A DNA stretch of 64,000 bases from Bin55 sp965205965 (GCA_965205965.1 CBDBHT010000008.1:310001-374000); one strand, 5' to 3'. Shown: positions 45,055 through 54,881, numbered from the stretch's first letter. The notes: generated from the letters alone by a model not told the origin. Program-made: numbers and translations.

Positions 45055-46652
45055 TGCGATCAATTGATATTGTCCCTGCGGATCTAGAAACGGTTCAGCG
45101 TATTCTGGACGAACATGTATCAGAATTGGAAGTCCGAGCTTTTGGTTCTCGCGTGTCCTGGACAGCACGAGAAACTTCCGATCTCGACCTCGCCTTGATG
45201 ACAAATGAACCGTTGAGCATTGCGCATATGGCGAAGTTGAAGAGGGCTTTCGCTAAATCAGACCTACCGTTTCACGTGGACATCCTAGATTGGGCCAACA
45301 CGGCCAAAAGTTTTCGGGAGGTGATTGAGAAAGATTATGTGGTGTTGCAAAAAGAAACGGACCGACGAGTGTCGGGTGAGTGGCGAGAAGTCACTCTTGG
45401 CGAAATTGCTGAAATCGTGGGAGGTAGCACTCCGTCAACGAAGATACTTGATAACTTCGATGGGGATGTTCCGTGGTTGACTCCTAAAGATCTTGCCGGT
45501 ACTCACGACCGATACATTGCTCGCGGCACTCGGAATCTATCTCGAAAAGGACTAGAGAGTTGCTCTGCCAAACTGCTTCCACATGGATCGATACTACTCT
45601 CGACTCGCGCCCCGATTGGCTATGTCGCTATTGCGAAAAATCCAATAGCGACCAACCAAGGCTTTCGAGGCCTCATCTTGAAAGACGACTGCGTCCCAGA
45701 ATACATCTACTATTGGATAGTTGCCCATACGAAGGAACTTGAGCTACATGCTTCTGGTACGACTTTTCCTGAACTTGCAGGATCGTCTCTAAAGCGAATT
45801 CGTCTCTCCATGCCAAGCACCAAGGCGCAACAGATGATTTCTCATGTTCTCGGCACTCTAGACGACAAGATCGAATTGAATCGACGGATGAACGAGACGC
45901 TGGAAGCCATGGCACAAGCCCTGTTCAAATCCTGGTTCGTCGATTTCGATCCGGTTCGTGCAAAAATGGAAGGGTGGGATACAGGATTACCTAAACACTT
46001 TGATAGTTTATTCCCGAACAAGCTTGATGCATCAGAACTAGGTGATATTCCACAAGGTTGGTTAATCGGCAGCCTAAAAAATATCGCAAAAGAAGTTAAA
46101 CGTACCGTTGATCCAAGCAAAATAGACCCTACAACACCCTATATAGGACTTGAGCATATGCCACGTCGATCAATTGCTTTGCAGGAATGGGGTCACATTT
46201 GCAGTGTAACAAGCAACAAGTTCGAATTCAAAAAAGGGGAAATTCTTTTTGGAAAACTTAGACCTTACTTTCATAAGACAGGAATAGCGCCATTGGCAGG
46301 TGCATGCTCTACGGATATTGTTGTCCTATCTCCGATAAGATTCGAGTATCAAGCGTTTCTGTTAACGATTGTATCGTCGGATGACTTTGTTAATTATGCC
46401 GATAAATTTTCTACAGGAACGCGTATGCCGCGTACTAGCTGGGAAGCTATGTCTAGTTACTCGATTTGTATCCCTCCAGTACCAGTAATGGAAGCCTTTC
46501 AAGATATCTTGAAGTTTCACTTGGATCATATTGTAGCTAATATTCATGAAATGAGAATGCTTGGTGCGATAAGGAACGTAATATTGCCAAAACTTCTATC
46601 CGGCGAACTGCGGGTGGGGGATTCCGAGAAGTTCATCGGGCAGGCTGTGTGA
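45054..46652 (+). CDS. Minimal nucleotidyltransferase fused to a type I specificity subunit
   Basis: 532 residues. Residues 1-101 are an MNT domain: VRAFGSRVSWTARETSDLDL has the GS...D-x-D motif (G31-S32, D43, D45) and the third Asp is in FHVDILDW. From residue 109 it becomes HsdS: EWREVTLGEIAEIVGGSTPS, a first target-recognition domain, the helix HVLGTLDDKIELNRRMNETL, the linker FKSWFVDFDPVRAKMEGW, a second domain starting LGDIPQGWLIGSLKNIAKEV, and the last helix with RNVILPKLLSGELRV. The frame is continuous, with no stop or shift at the junction. Starts at GTG 45054, coupled to the HEPN gene. Confidence 0.88.
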   Translation: MRSIDIVPADLETVQRILDEHVSELEVRAFGSRVSWTARETSDLDLALMTNEPLSIAHMAKLKRAFAKSDLPFHVDILDWANTAKSFREVIEKDYVVLQKETDRRVSGEWREVTLGEIAEIVGGSTPSTKILDNFDGDVPWLTPKDLAGTHDRYIARGTRNLSRKGLESCSAKLLPHGSILLSTRAPIGYVAIAKNPIATNQGFRGLILKDDCVPEYIYYWIVAHTKELELHASGTTFPELAGSSLKRIRLSMPSTKAQQMISHVLGTLDDKIELNRRMNETLEAMAQALFKSWFVDFDPVRAKMEGWDTGLPKHFDSLFPNKLDASELGDIPQGWLIGSLKNIAKEVKRTVDPSKIDPTTPYIGLEHMPRRSIALQEWGHICSVTSNKFEFKKGEILFGKLRPYFHKTGIAPLAGACSTDIVVLSPIRFEYQAFLLTIVSSDDFVNYADKFSTGTRMPRTSWEAMSSYSICIPPVPVMEAFQDILKFHLDHIVANIHEMRMLGAIRNVILPKLLSGELRVGDSEKFIGQAV

Positions 46653-46770
46653 AGCGTATCCTCCGCATATCGAGTCTATGCAGTTGTGGCGTCTTCAGGA
46701 GCTTCACATGGCCGTCAGACCGATACCATAATGAATTGAATCCGTCGCAAAACGGGGTTTCCCTCAGACG

Positions 46771-47855
46771 CTAGTGTCCTGTCCGATTAATTTCTTTAAG
46801 TACACTGTTCACTGACTCAATGATTTCATCCGCTGATTTGGTCCATCGGAATGGCTTCGGTTGCTTGTTGTGAATTTCCAGGTACCTACGGGTTGTCTTC
46901 TCTAACGCTACGACCGATCGGTGACTGCCCCGTCGCAGCTGATGTTCCGTCAAACTGGCAAAGAACCGCTCGACCAAGTTGATCCAGGAACTACAGGTCG
47001 GCGTGAAATGGCAATGGAATCGCGGATGGCGGAGTAACCACTGCTGGACCTTGGCGGTCTTGTGAGTCCCGTCGTTATCCAGGATCAGGTGGACGCCCAG
47101 ATCCTCCGGAACTGCCTGATCGATATGTCTCAGGAAGCGGATGAAATCAATGCTGCGGTGGCGGCGTTTGATCTTACCGATGACCTTGCCGGTGGCAACA
47201 TCTAAAGCCGCGAACAGCGTCGTCGTGCCATAGCGCCGATAGTCGTGGGTGTGTGTCTCCGGCGTTCCGTAATTCAGCGGCAAAGATCGCTGGGGCCGAT
47301 CCAGTGCCTGAATTTGGCTTTGCTCGTCCACGCAGAGCACCAGTGCTTTATCGGGCGGATCCAGATAGAGGCCGCGACAACATCGCGCACCTTCTTGACA
47401 AATTGCGGATCGGTGGAGAGCTTGAAGCTATGCGACAGATGCGGCTTCAGACCAAAGGCTCGCCACACGCGATGAACAAAATCCCGGGGGATGCCCAGTT
47501 CTTCCGACAGGCTGCGTACGCTCCAGTGCGTGGCCTTCTGCGGCCGACGGTTCAGCGTAGCCTCCAGGACCTCTTGCACCTTCCCATCATGGTGACGTCG
47601 CGGCTGGCCGCTGCGAGGCGCATCCGACAGTCCGGCCAGACGCCCATCAGCAAATCGACGCCGCCACTTGGTGACGGTCTGCTGGCTGGTCTGATGACGT
47701 TCGGCAATCGCCTCACCGGACAATCCCGCCGCACAATCCAAAACGATCCCGGCCCGAACGTAAGAACCCGAACGCCCGGTGCGACACCGACGCCAACGCT
47801 GAAGTTCCGCTCGCTCCTCCTCACTCAGGATAATTTCCGCTGCTGCTCGTCCCAT
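46771..47855 (-). pseudogene. IS630-family transposase, frameshifted
   Basis: ATG 47855 opens MGRAAAEIILSEEERAELQR; a helix-turn-helix (GEAIAERHQTSQQTVTKWRR) and winged part follow. Near 47370 the frame must shift to reach GLYLDPPDKALVLCVDEQSQ, which carries the first Asp. The rest is intact: second Asp in HLILDNDGTHKTAKVQ and Glu in SSWINLVERFFASLTEH. The stop codon is formed with the flanking TA. One lesion is visible. Confidence 0.85.
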
Positions 47856-47929
47856 GGCAAAGTCCTCATATGACGGTATCATCATTGGACAATAAACGAG
47901 CATAATAATTCAATTAATTAACCAGACAC
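46774..47929 (-). mobile_element. IS630-family element (TA target)
   Basis: About 1156 bases flanked by TA at 46772-46773 and 47930-47931. The ends read GTGTCCTGTCCGATTAATT and, inverted, GTGTCTGGTTAATTAATT. It sits 120 bases after the MNT-HsdS gene and may have displaced the hsdR expected there. Confidence 0.82.
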
Positions 47930-48075
47930 TACACTAGCTAGCCTATGAATCTACGTCATAGAATCTTTTCCAGTCTGTGAACCAAATGTAGCTAGAGTGT
48001 CTGGAATTTCGTGTGCGGGCGATAATTCAATCAGATAGTTCATGGGAAATCAGACCGATGGTGAGACAGTTGACC

Positions 48076-48681
48076 TCAGAGAATACGTTTCTCATGAACC
48101 TTGAAGTCGGCTTGAGAACACCATTTGACGAGCAGGCTCGAGTCATCTTGTATCTCAACAGTCACGCGACCCAGGGGCTGTCGTCCAGCCTCGACTTCAG
48201 CCTGCACTATCTTCGATAGCTCGGGAATTCGGACGACAAAAGTCGCGAGTATACGGGATATCTCCACGGGATCCCGTACTCTTATCGAAATGGCCGTGCC
48301 AAAGTGTTCATCCGGTATATTTAGACCGACGACAATTTCGACTTCACCATCTATCTTGTTCGCAATCGTTGCCAAGGTGTCGGCAACGTCGGCAAGGGGT
48401 TTCACTTCCTTGCTATGAAGTAGCTGGCGCAGCCCGTTCCATGTTGCATCGCCTGCATGTTTTGCCAGCGTCGAAAGATAGACAGTAGCTGCAGCACTCA
48501 GAGGCAACCAAGCAGCTAAGTCGCCTAACAGCTGGATAAATGAAGCCAAATCCGTGCCAGCACTCCTCCGAAAAATAAAACTCGGCTTGCCTACCACCAA
48601 GTGCTCGCTTAGTGCCACTCGCATAGTCTCGGCGTCCTCCTTATCAAATCTCTCGGACAGTTCGAGGTTCAGTTCAGTCAT
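48076..48681 (-). CDS. Hypothetical protein, second of a two-gene unit
   Basis: 201 residues from ATG 48681 (MTELNLELSERFDKEDAETM). The N-terminal half has a weakly hydrophobic stretch (FIQLLGDLAAWLPLSAAATV) that could be a membrane or buried helix; the C-terminal half is beta-rich (VEIVVGLNIPDEHFGTAISI). I recognise no family. It overlaps the upstream gene by 8 bases, so the two are translated together. Lying among defence genes and IS elements, it is an accessory gene of unknown role. Confidence 0.55.
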   Translation of the reverse strand: MTELNLELSERFDKEDAETMRVALSEHLVVGKPSFIFRRSAGTDLASFIQLLGDLAAWLPLSAAATVYLSTLAKHAGDATWNGLRQLLHSKEVKPLADVADTLATIANKIDGEVEIVVGLNIPDEHFGTAISIRVRDPVEISRILATFVVRIPELSKIVQAEVEAGRQPLGRVTVEIQDDSSLLVKWCSQADFKVHEKRIL

Positions 48682-49156
48682 GACGCGCACCATCCATTAC
48701 CTCAATTGCCGGATGACAGTCCAGTCCGTATAGTCGGGACGTTTTGCGTATCAGTATCTCAGCCGTCCAGCATAGTGTGTACTTTCCATCCTTCGTAAGG
48801 CCTACACCACCAGCCGCCGCTAAAAGGCTTTTGAAGCACTTGCCCTCAACGAGCCACTGAACTTCATCAATCATGCCGATGCGCTGACCCCGGTTGTACT
48901 CCATTCTCAATTCAGTGCCATGGGGTAATGTCACGCTGCTTCCTGACCAAGGCTGATCAAAATCACCCATTGGCTTCATGTCTGGGTTTAGAGTTTGCCG
49001 TTCCATGATCTTCAGCAGGAGATGTAGAACTTCATTCGCGGTTTCGGCAAAGCTTGTTCTCTCAATCTTAATGGCACTGTTAACGTCGAAATCAATCTCG
49101 TTGATTGTCAGTTCTGGCGTGAAATATACCTTCCTTTGCTCATTGGAGTCAAACAC
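48674..49156 (-). CDS. Hypothetical protein with a DUF2924/RAMA-like segment
   Basis: 160 residues from GTG 49156. After a helical N-terminus (ETANEVLHLLLKIMERQ), LPHGTELRMEYNRGQRIGMI followed by KCFKSLLAAA resembles the small beta module (GT-x-L ... G ... F-x-S-x-x-A-A) in DUF2924/DUF4357/RAMA-type domains, seen in proteins linked to modified-DNA recognition. This is a motif-level match only. It overlaps the next gene by 8 bases. Confidence 0.5.
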   Translation of the reverse strand: MFDSNEQRKVYFTPELTINEIDFDVNSAIKIERTSFAETANEVLHLLLKIMERQTLNPDMKPMGDFDQPWSGSSVTLPHGTELRMEYNRGQRIGMIDEVQWLVEGKCFKSLLAAAGGVGLTKDGKYTLCWTAEILIRKTSRLYGLDCHPAIEVMDGARHD

Positions 49157-49247
49157 TGTCCAGAATTGTTAGTCGATCAGCATACGGCATACAGGGAAAA
49201 TGAGTAGCATGTTTGTTTACATTGCATGTTCATATACTAGTAGGCCA

Positions 49248-49925
49248 TCACTTTTGTATTGATGGGTAGAGTGATTTCAGTTTGATCCGTGCGTCGGCGG
49301 TCGTGAATCGCCAGTCCACTCGCACGACTTCGCGGTTCCTTCGCTGCTGCCAAGCATTGACTTCACGGCGTAGGGTTTCGCGGTCGGGCAGACGACGGTT
49401 CAGGCATTGGCCGACCATCGCACCGATCTCGATCTCGGCCATGTTCAGCCAGCTGCCGTGCTTGGACGTGTAGTGGATCTCCAGACGCTCGGCGATGCGT
49501 CGCGCCTCGGCCGGCTCGAACGCCTCGTAGAACGAGGCCGGAGCATGCGTGTTCAAGTTGTCCATGACCAGCACGATACGCTTATCCGGGTAGTCCTCGT
49601 CCACCAACCGTTGGATCTGCCGTGCCCAGTCAACTTTCGTGCGTCGCTCCGTCACGTCCACGCGTCGCCAACCTTCCAGTGGTGCGAACAGCATAAACAG
49701 GTTGCTCACGCCGTTACGTTCGTACTCGTAGTCGTACACCTCGGGTGCTCCAGGTTTGGCCGGGCGCGGAACCCGAGATTCCTTCACCTGCTGCCGATTG
49801 GTCTCGTCCATGCACACCAGCACCTCATCATCCTGGTATTCCCGATGATACACCTCCAGGATGTCCTCCATGGCGCACGCAAACTGCGCATCCGACTTCG
49901 GGGGAATGCACCAGCATCGCTTCAA
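49248..49925 (-). CDS. IS630-type transposase, downstream DDE frame
   Basis: Read from the slip site the frame begins KKNDLEPWLKRCWCIPPKSD. DDE residues: VLVCMDETNRQQVKESR, RIVLVMDNLNTHAPASFYEA, and Glu in SWLNMAEIEIGAMVGQCLN. It ends at TAG/TAA just inside the IS end. It is intact provided frameshifting occurs; translation on its own is unlikely because no ribosome-binding site precedes it. Confidence 0.82.
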   Translation of the reverse strand: MKRCWCIPPKSDAQFACAMEDILEVYHREYQDDEVLVCMDETNRQQVKESRVPRPAKPGAPEVYDYEYERNGVSNLFMLFAPLEGWRRVDVTERRTKVDWARQIQRLVDEDYPDKRIVLVMDNLNTHAPASFYEAFEPAEARRIAERLEIHYTSKHGSWLNMAEIEIGAMVGQCLNRRLPDRETLRREVNAWQQRRNREVVRVDWRFTTADARIKLKSLYPSIQK

Positions 49926-50383
49926 CCACGGTTCAAGGTCGTTTTTTTTAGCGTACGACGAACCGTCTCCCGACTCACGCCATCCACGATCTCACACGCC
50001 ACCAAGCGATCCGCGAGCAAGCGCAACGACCACCGCGCGTAGCCCTCCGGGCGATCGCCGCAGGCGATCGCCACCAACCGAGCTTCCGCCTCCCCATCCA
50101 GGACCTTCGCCCGCCGGTTCAACTGCTCCTTCCGGTTCAGTGCCGCTTCCAGTCCCTCCTCCACACAACGCCGGCGCACTCGCGCCACCGTCGCTACGCC
50201 AATATCCAGGGCCTCCGCAATCGCACCGTCCGTCCGTCCGCCATCCTCCCGACATTCATCACACTGCAACAGAATACGCCCATGCGTCTGCTTCCGGGCC
50301 GATACCCGACCCTTCGTCGTCAGTGCCTTCAACTCTTCACGTTCTTCCGCCGTCAACTTCACCTGATACCTCTTGATCGTCAT
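49922..50383 (-). CDS. IS630-type transposase, upstream frame
   Basis: About 153 residues from ATG 50383 (MTIKRYQVKLTAEEREELKA) behind AAGGAGAG. It is the helix-turn-helix part (GAIAEALDIGVATVARVRRR) and the winged part (WSLRLLADRLVACEIVDGVS), ending RRTLKKTTLNRG. Ribosomes slipping back one base on the A8 run would join it to the DDE frame. Confidence 0.85.
   Translation of the reverse strand: MTIKRYQVKLTAEEREELKALTTKGRVSARKQTHGRILLQCDECREDGGRTDGAIAEALDIGVATVARVRRRCVEEGLEAALNRKEQLNRRAKVLDGEAEARLVAIACGDRPEGYARWSLRLLADRLVACEIVDGVSRETVRRTLKKTTLNRG
49942..49949 (-). promoter_or_regulatory. A8 slippery site joining the two IS630 frames
   Basis: Eight T on the plus strand (A on the coding strand). 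The upstream frame reads LKKTTLN and the -1 frame reads KKNDLEPW, which continues directly into the DDE protein. The related element at 53657 has the same A8 at the same place, which supports programmed -1 frameshifting rather than mutation. Confidence 0.75.
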
Positions 50384-50468
50384 CCAGAACTCTCCTTGTT
50401 CATCGGGACATCCGAGAACACCCATCATACCCTACTAACCTATCAATCCAATGGAGGTGGTCTACTAG

Positions 50469-52520
50469 GACTGCGAGGATATCTGACTGGTTTCTTAGAT
50501 CTGTGGCCAATCCAAGATCCGTCGCGTCATAACACACAGTCGCAGTGAGCCAGATCCGGCAAGTACTGTACTTGTTCGACCATGGATAGCCCACTAACCA
50601 CTGACAGGGTCGAAATCCTTGGAGAAGAGGCATGCTGCCATTAGAAGTCGGCTCATCTGGTGCGAGATGCTTTTTTCCCTGACGACGAGTCCTGATCTGT
50701 AGCCCGTAAGCTTCCGACCACTCCGGAATGATCCACAAAGCCGCATTGACTAAGGGCCGATTAGTCAAGATCCGCTCGTAAGTCAGTCCGGTCAGGATCA
50801 CGGTTTTGTGAGCCCGTGCAAAAGGAATCAGATGAGTACGAACATCACTCGGGTGAACAGCTAGTTCTGGAAGAATCAGCCAATCAAGTTCTCCACCGGT
50901 ATCCACATGCGTGCCTCTCCACACCAGCATATGTTTCACAGCAGCGAGAGCAGCCGAAAGATGATTTCGATGTTCTTTTCGAAACTTAGGATCGTTGAGC
51001 TCGAGATCACACTTGTTCTGGAAGTTGTCAGTCGTCGGCATTGCCGTCTGGACCACACAGGCGCGCAATGGCCGCTTAGCTTGCATCTTGGTCGGACGCC
51101 TAGCGATCATTGGTAACAAAAGCGTCCCGGTAGCTTTTCCCAGACACTTTTCAAGATCTTCAATCCTATCTGAGATTCTTCTGATCACTTCATCAATGCC
51201 ATTTTTTAACCAATTGAAATCCTTGGGAATACGGCATCCCGGCCAACGAAGTAGGGCTAATAGGAATTGCTCCATCCAGTTGGTTATGGGTAGCCAGTCG
51301 TCCCCGAAAGCCGGTTGACCATTGAAAAGCCCATACAGCCTTTGGTACCAGTGATTTTCTGCCGGGCGATAGGTCGACTCGTTCTCTTTCCAGTGTGACG
51401 GGCGCACTGGACGGGTAAAGTCCGGATGACCGGACAAAATAAAGCGCAATAGAAATCCAAGCTGAAACCGCCATCGTTCGGTATCCACACACCATTTTGG
51501 TGGTTGATACAAAGAACCCGAAGGGTCGATCTGGTTCTTCTGGATCCAAACTTTCTTCACGTCTGCGATACCATCATGATTTAGTCGTTTCAGATGTACT
51601 TGTGATGGTGTAATCACGCGGGGGAGAGAGCCCCGCTGCTGCCGTTTCCGCAAGTTCTTTAAGAAAGCTACCCCGAAGCGTAGCAGCGAGAGTTCGTTCC
51701 GCAGAGGACCGTTCAGACGTTCACGTAGAACTAAACCGGCTAAAGTCTCCATCCCCTCGTCTGGACTCCACGGAATGCGGGACAAATCTTCGCGGATGCG
51801 ATTCGGTAAATCATTGAGAAGGGATTCATTGGCATCAATGAGCTCTACCAAGAACGATGGATCCCTAAGAGCAATCTGTTGTACACGCGAAGGATTGAGA
51901 TACGGTACCGTTAGCTCGATGGCTCTCTGTTGGTTTACAAATGCGCGCCTGGCAAGAACTGCTAGCGTCGCAAATTCCGCATCGTCGAGTCGTCCATTTT
52001 GACCAAGAAGAAACCAGATCAGATTTCGATAGTGGCGCGTTTCTAAACTATTCTGTACACCCGTAGCTGGCACTTTTATGGATGAAAAGGCAGCTAGGAA
52101 CAGTAATGCTTGCTGGCGGAGATACCAAGGAATCTTTTTCGCAGGTAATTTCACCAGACGAGTCGCTTCCTTGTGAAGTTCCATGCGATATGATTGAAGA
52201 TTAACGCGTGACGGCAGAGACTCACCATCTTCCACTAGACCGGTTTCGATTGCTCCAGCTCTAAGGATCTCGGAAAGGCAGTACCAGGCAACACTTTTTA
52301 CCGCCCTATGCGAACGGTTACCTTTTTTTACGAACACAAACGGTCGAAGCAACTTAAGGATTTCACGTAGGATTGCTACATCTGGCCAGAGATCAAGACC
52401 AATCCGCAACAACCGAACGTTTGATGGGTCCTCTATCCAACGTTGGATCAGACCAAGGAGGCGATTGGCAGCAACTCCCCGCTGCCAATCACCTTGTTGG
52501 ATAGCTAGCCGTCCACGGAC
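50469..52520 (-). pseudogene. Nitrilase-type C-terminal fragment, possibly of a DRT1-like reverse transcriptase
   Basis: About 680 residues remain in one frame. The first 500 are helical (GDWQRGVAANRLLGLIQRWI; PWYLRQQALLFLAAF). The last 180 form a nitrilase-like domain: DWLILPELAVHPSDV (catalytic Glu), KTVILTGLTYE and LTATVCYDATDLGLA (catalytic Cys). The frame stops at the IS630 end (DILAVL) and starts abruptly where the next gene overlaps. In DRT type 1 (UG1) defence proteins a reverse transcriptase precedes a nitrilase domain; here no RT motif (such as YADD) remains, so that origin is inference. Confidence 0.5.
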
Positions 52521-52527
52521 GGGTGGA

Positions 52528-53367
52528 CTAGCGTGATTCCGATGCTGCGGAATACTTCTCGTCCACATCGAACGATTCCAATTCGTCACGCTTGTCGATG
52601 ACCGGAAGCGTAAAGTCCTTCGGAATTTCCGAAAAATAGTCTTGTCTGCCTTTCCCTTTGAATAGGATAAGGTCGTAACGCCCTTTGTAGTCCGGCCCCC
52701 ACAGAATTTCGAGGCGGTCAGGAAGCTCTTCCCATCCGTCTGAATTCATACGCACCGTCAGCCAATCCCTACTTTTGCGGTCACGCTTCCAACGCATACG
52801 CCAACTGTGGGTACACCTTGACGGTTCGAGGTTGCCGTTATGTGCGTATGCGACCACGCGCGTGCATCCATAGACAACTTCGTGCAGGAATTCCACGCTG
52901 GCCATCGGCATTTTCACACTGCGCTGCTCTTCGATGAGAAAATACCGCCAATGGAATGAACCGATGTGGTCGCTTCCCCAGTCATTCGGGTCGCCGTCAA
53001 GATTCGCAAGAAACTGGTCGAGGGTGGCGATGGGGAATTTCTGTGGCCAACCTCCGGTTTCCCCGTAGTCGACGTAGTATTCCCGAAGGAAGTCTTGGTC
53101 GTGCGAGTCGAACAGGTCGAACAACATGGTCAGCGAATGCTTGATAGGCACGCTTTTACCACGAATGTGCAGTAAAGCCTTGAACGATTCTTCGACGAGG
53201 AAATAGCCAGCGACGACGTAACCCCATGCCTGCGCTACTTCGTGGCCGGAAACGAGATCCGGGTTCACGGGACACTTCTTGTATTTCTCCTTTTCCTTCT
53301 CCAATGCCGTGTCTAGCCATGTCTGCATATCCAGCGGGTCTTTGAAGTGGATTTTTTTCTTGCCCAT
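52528..53367 (-). CDS. Hypothetical protein, HEPN-like or nuclease-associated helical
   Basis: 279 residues from ATG 53367 (MGKKKIHFKDPLDMQTWLDT), with AAGGAA upstream. GYVVAGYFLVEESFKALLHI then KHSLTMLFDLFDSHDQDFLR has the look of a HEPN-like helical pair (E-S-F-K...H), while the C-terminal part (RLEILWGPDYKGRYDLILFK) is beta-rich. I cannot assign the family. It overlaps the start of the nitrilase-type fragment and probably was its upstream partner or replaced its 5' part. Confidence 0.55.
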   Translation of the reverse strand: MGKKKIHFKDPLDMQTWLDTALEKEKEKYKKCPVNPDLVSGHEVAQAWGYVVAGYFLVEESFKALLHIRGKSVPIKHSLTMLFDLFDSHDQDFLREYYVDYGETGGWPQKFPIATLDQFLANLDGDPNDWGSDHIGSFHWRYFLIEEQRSVKMPMASVEFLHEVVYGCTRVVAYAHNGNLEPSRCTHSWRMRWKRDRKSRDWLTVRMNSDGWEELPDRLEILWGPDYKGRYDLILFKGKGRQDYFSEIPKDFTLPVIDKRDELESFDVDEKYSAASESR

Positions 53368-53727
53368 AGGGGCTGGTTCCTTCTTGCTGTTTTGGAGGCT
53401 TAAAGATGGGGCTGGTCGTCTGATAATCAAGGGAGAATAGCTAGTGTCTGCGGGAAAACCCCATTTTACGACGGGTTTAAGTCACTTGATGGTATCCGTC
53501 GCTCAGGGGATCATGTTGATTTAGGAGATGTACGACGGGTCATCGGTCCTTCGGGGCTCCAAAAGTGCGGATGATGGTTCTCCTGCTCGCTTTCGGGGCG
53601 TGCGGGGTCCGTCCCGAGGGGCGGGAAGGATGGATATTGAGGATGGGGACGGCTAGTAGGCTACCCGTTCTAACAATACGTGTTTATAATAGTGGATTGG
53701 AAGGGGTTCTGGGATCAGGAGGATTCG

Positions 53728-54186
53728 ATGCCGAAGAAATACATGGTGGAGTTAGCTCAGGATGAGCGGGATGAGTTGGAAGCGGTGCTGAAGTCGAGCA
53801 CGCGTCGTGCGGTGTCGGCGACGAAGCTGCAGCGTGCACGGATTCTGCTGGCCGTGGATCAGGGGGGCACTGGCCCGGCACTGACGGACATGCAGGTGGT
53901 GGATGCGCTGGGGGTGACGGAGCGGACCTGCCAGCACGTGCGTCGGCGGGCGGTGGAGCAGGGTCCGATGAAGGCTCTGGAGCGCAGGCCTCGGCCATTG
54001 CCTCCGGTGCCGAAGAAGTTGGACGGGGAGAAGGAAGCGCGTCTGGTTCAGGTGGCCTGTTCGGTTCCACCGGAAGGCCGCGTTCGGTGGACCGTGAAGC
54101 TGCTGGCGGAAGAGCTGGTGCGACTTGAAGTGGTCGAATCGATTTGCGGGGAGACCGTGCGGCAGGCGTTAAAAAAAACGAATTGA
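53728..54186 (+). CDS. IS630-type transposase, upstream frame
   Basis: 152 residues from ATG 53728 behind CAGGAGGATTCG (MPKKYMVELAQDERDELEAV). It holds the helix-turn-helix (DALGVTERTCQHVRRRAVEQ) and winged part (RWTVKLLAEELVRLEVVESI), ending RQALKKTN. An A8 run at 54171-54178 joins it to the DDE frame. Confidence 0.87.
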   Translation: MPKKYMVELAQDERDELEAVLKSSTRRAVSATKLQRARILLAVDQGGTGPALTDMQVVDALGVTERTCQHVRRRAVEQGPMKALERRPRPLPPVPKKLDGEKEARLVQVACSVPPEGRVRWTVKLLAEELVRLEVVESICGETVRQALKKTN

Positions 54187-54881
54187 AACCATGGCGGCGG
54201 GACATGTGGTGCATTCCGAAGCAGCAAAGCCACCATTTCGTGGCCGGCATGGAGCGGGTGCTCAAGGTATACCGGCGGCCGTACGACCCGCGGCATCCGG
54301 TGGTGTGCATGGACGAGATGAGCAAGCAGCTCGTGGCGGAAGTCCGCGAGAAGTTACCGGTACGCCCCGGGTCGCCGGAGAAGTACGACGCCCACTACCT
54401 CCGCCGGGGAGAATGCACGGTGTGGATGTTCGGCGAGCCGCTATCCGGCTGGCGGACGGTGGCTGTCACCAAACGGCGCACGACGTTGGATTGGGCGGAG
54501 CAAGTGCGCGCGCTGGCGAACCTACCGCGTTACCGGGATGCGGAAAGCATCACGCTGGTGTGCGACAACTTGAACACCCACAGCGGTGACTCGTTCTACG
54601 CCGCGTTCCCGGCGGCCGAAGCCAGTCGGCTGAACGACCGCATCCACTTGGTGCACACGCCGAAACACGGGAGCTGGCTGAACGTTGCGGAACTGGAGTT
54701 CAGTGCGTTGCACCGCCAGTGCCTGGATCGCCGGGTCGAGAGCAGGGCTTTGGTCACGTCGGAAACGGCGGCCTGGGCCAAGGAGCGCAATCGCGAACAG
54801 ACCGGGGTCGACTGGCAGCTCAGCGTCGACGACGTGCGCACCAAACTGAAGCATCTATACCCGAAAATTAAAACCAGTTAA
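54144..54881 (+). CDS. IS630-type transposase, downstream DDE frame
   Basis: From the slip site: KKNELKPWRRDMWCIPKQQS. DDE residues in VVCMDEMSKQLVAEVRE, SITLVCDNLNTHSGDSFYAA and SWLNVAELEFSALHRQCLD. It ends with HLYPKIKTS. Intact, so this copy is the most likely source of activity for the related elements at 49.2 and 58.1 kb. Confidence 0.87.
   Translation: MRGDRAAGVKKNELKPWRRDMWCIPKQQSHHFVAGMERVLKVYRRPYDPRHPVVCMDEMSKQLVAEVREKLPVRPGSPEKYDAHYLRRGECTVWMFGEPLSGWRTVAVTKRRTTLDWAEQVRALANLPRYRDAESITLVCDNLNTHSGDSFYAAFPAAEASRLNDRIHLVHTPKHGSWLNVAELEFSALHRQCLDRRVESRALVTSETAAWAKERNREQTGVDWQLSVDDVRTKLKHLYPKIKTS
54171..54178 (+). promoter_or_regulatory. A8 slippery site joining the two IS630 frames
   Basis: The 0 frame reads RQALKKTN and then stops; the -1 frame reads KKNELKPW and continues into the DDE domain. 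Same position and same sequence as in the copy at 49942. Confidence 0.78.

Larger units (their letters stand above)
49241..50464 (-). mobile_element. IS630-type element, CTAG target, copy 1
   Basis: 1224 bases with related ends TAGGCCATCAC and, inverted, TAGACCACCTCC. CTAG is duplicated at 49237-49240 and 50465-50468. It carries two overlapping frames joined by an A8 slippery run. It has cut the 3' end off the nitrilase-type gene to its right. Confidence 0.85.

Noticed and set aside
49248..50383. Calling the IS630 transposase at 49.2 kb a frameshift pseudogene
   Set aside because: The same A8 site with a -1 continuation is kept in the copy at 53.7 kb, which favours programmed frameshifting.
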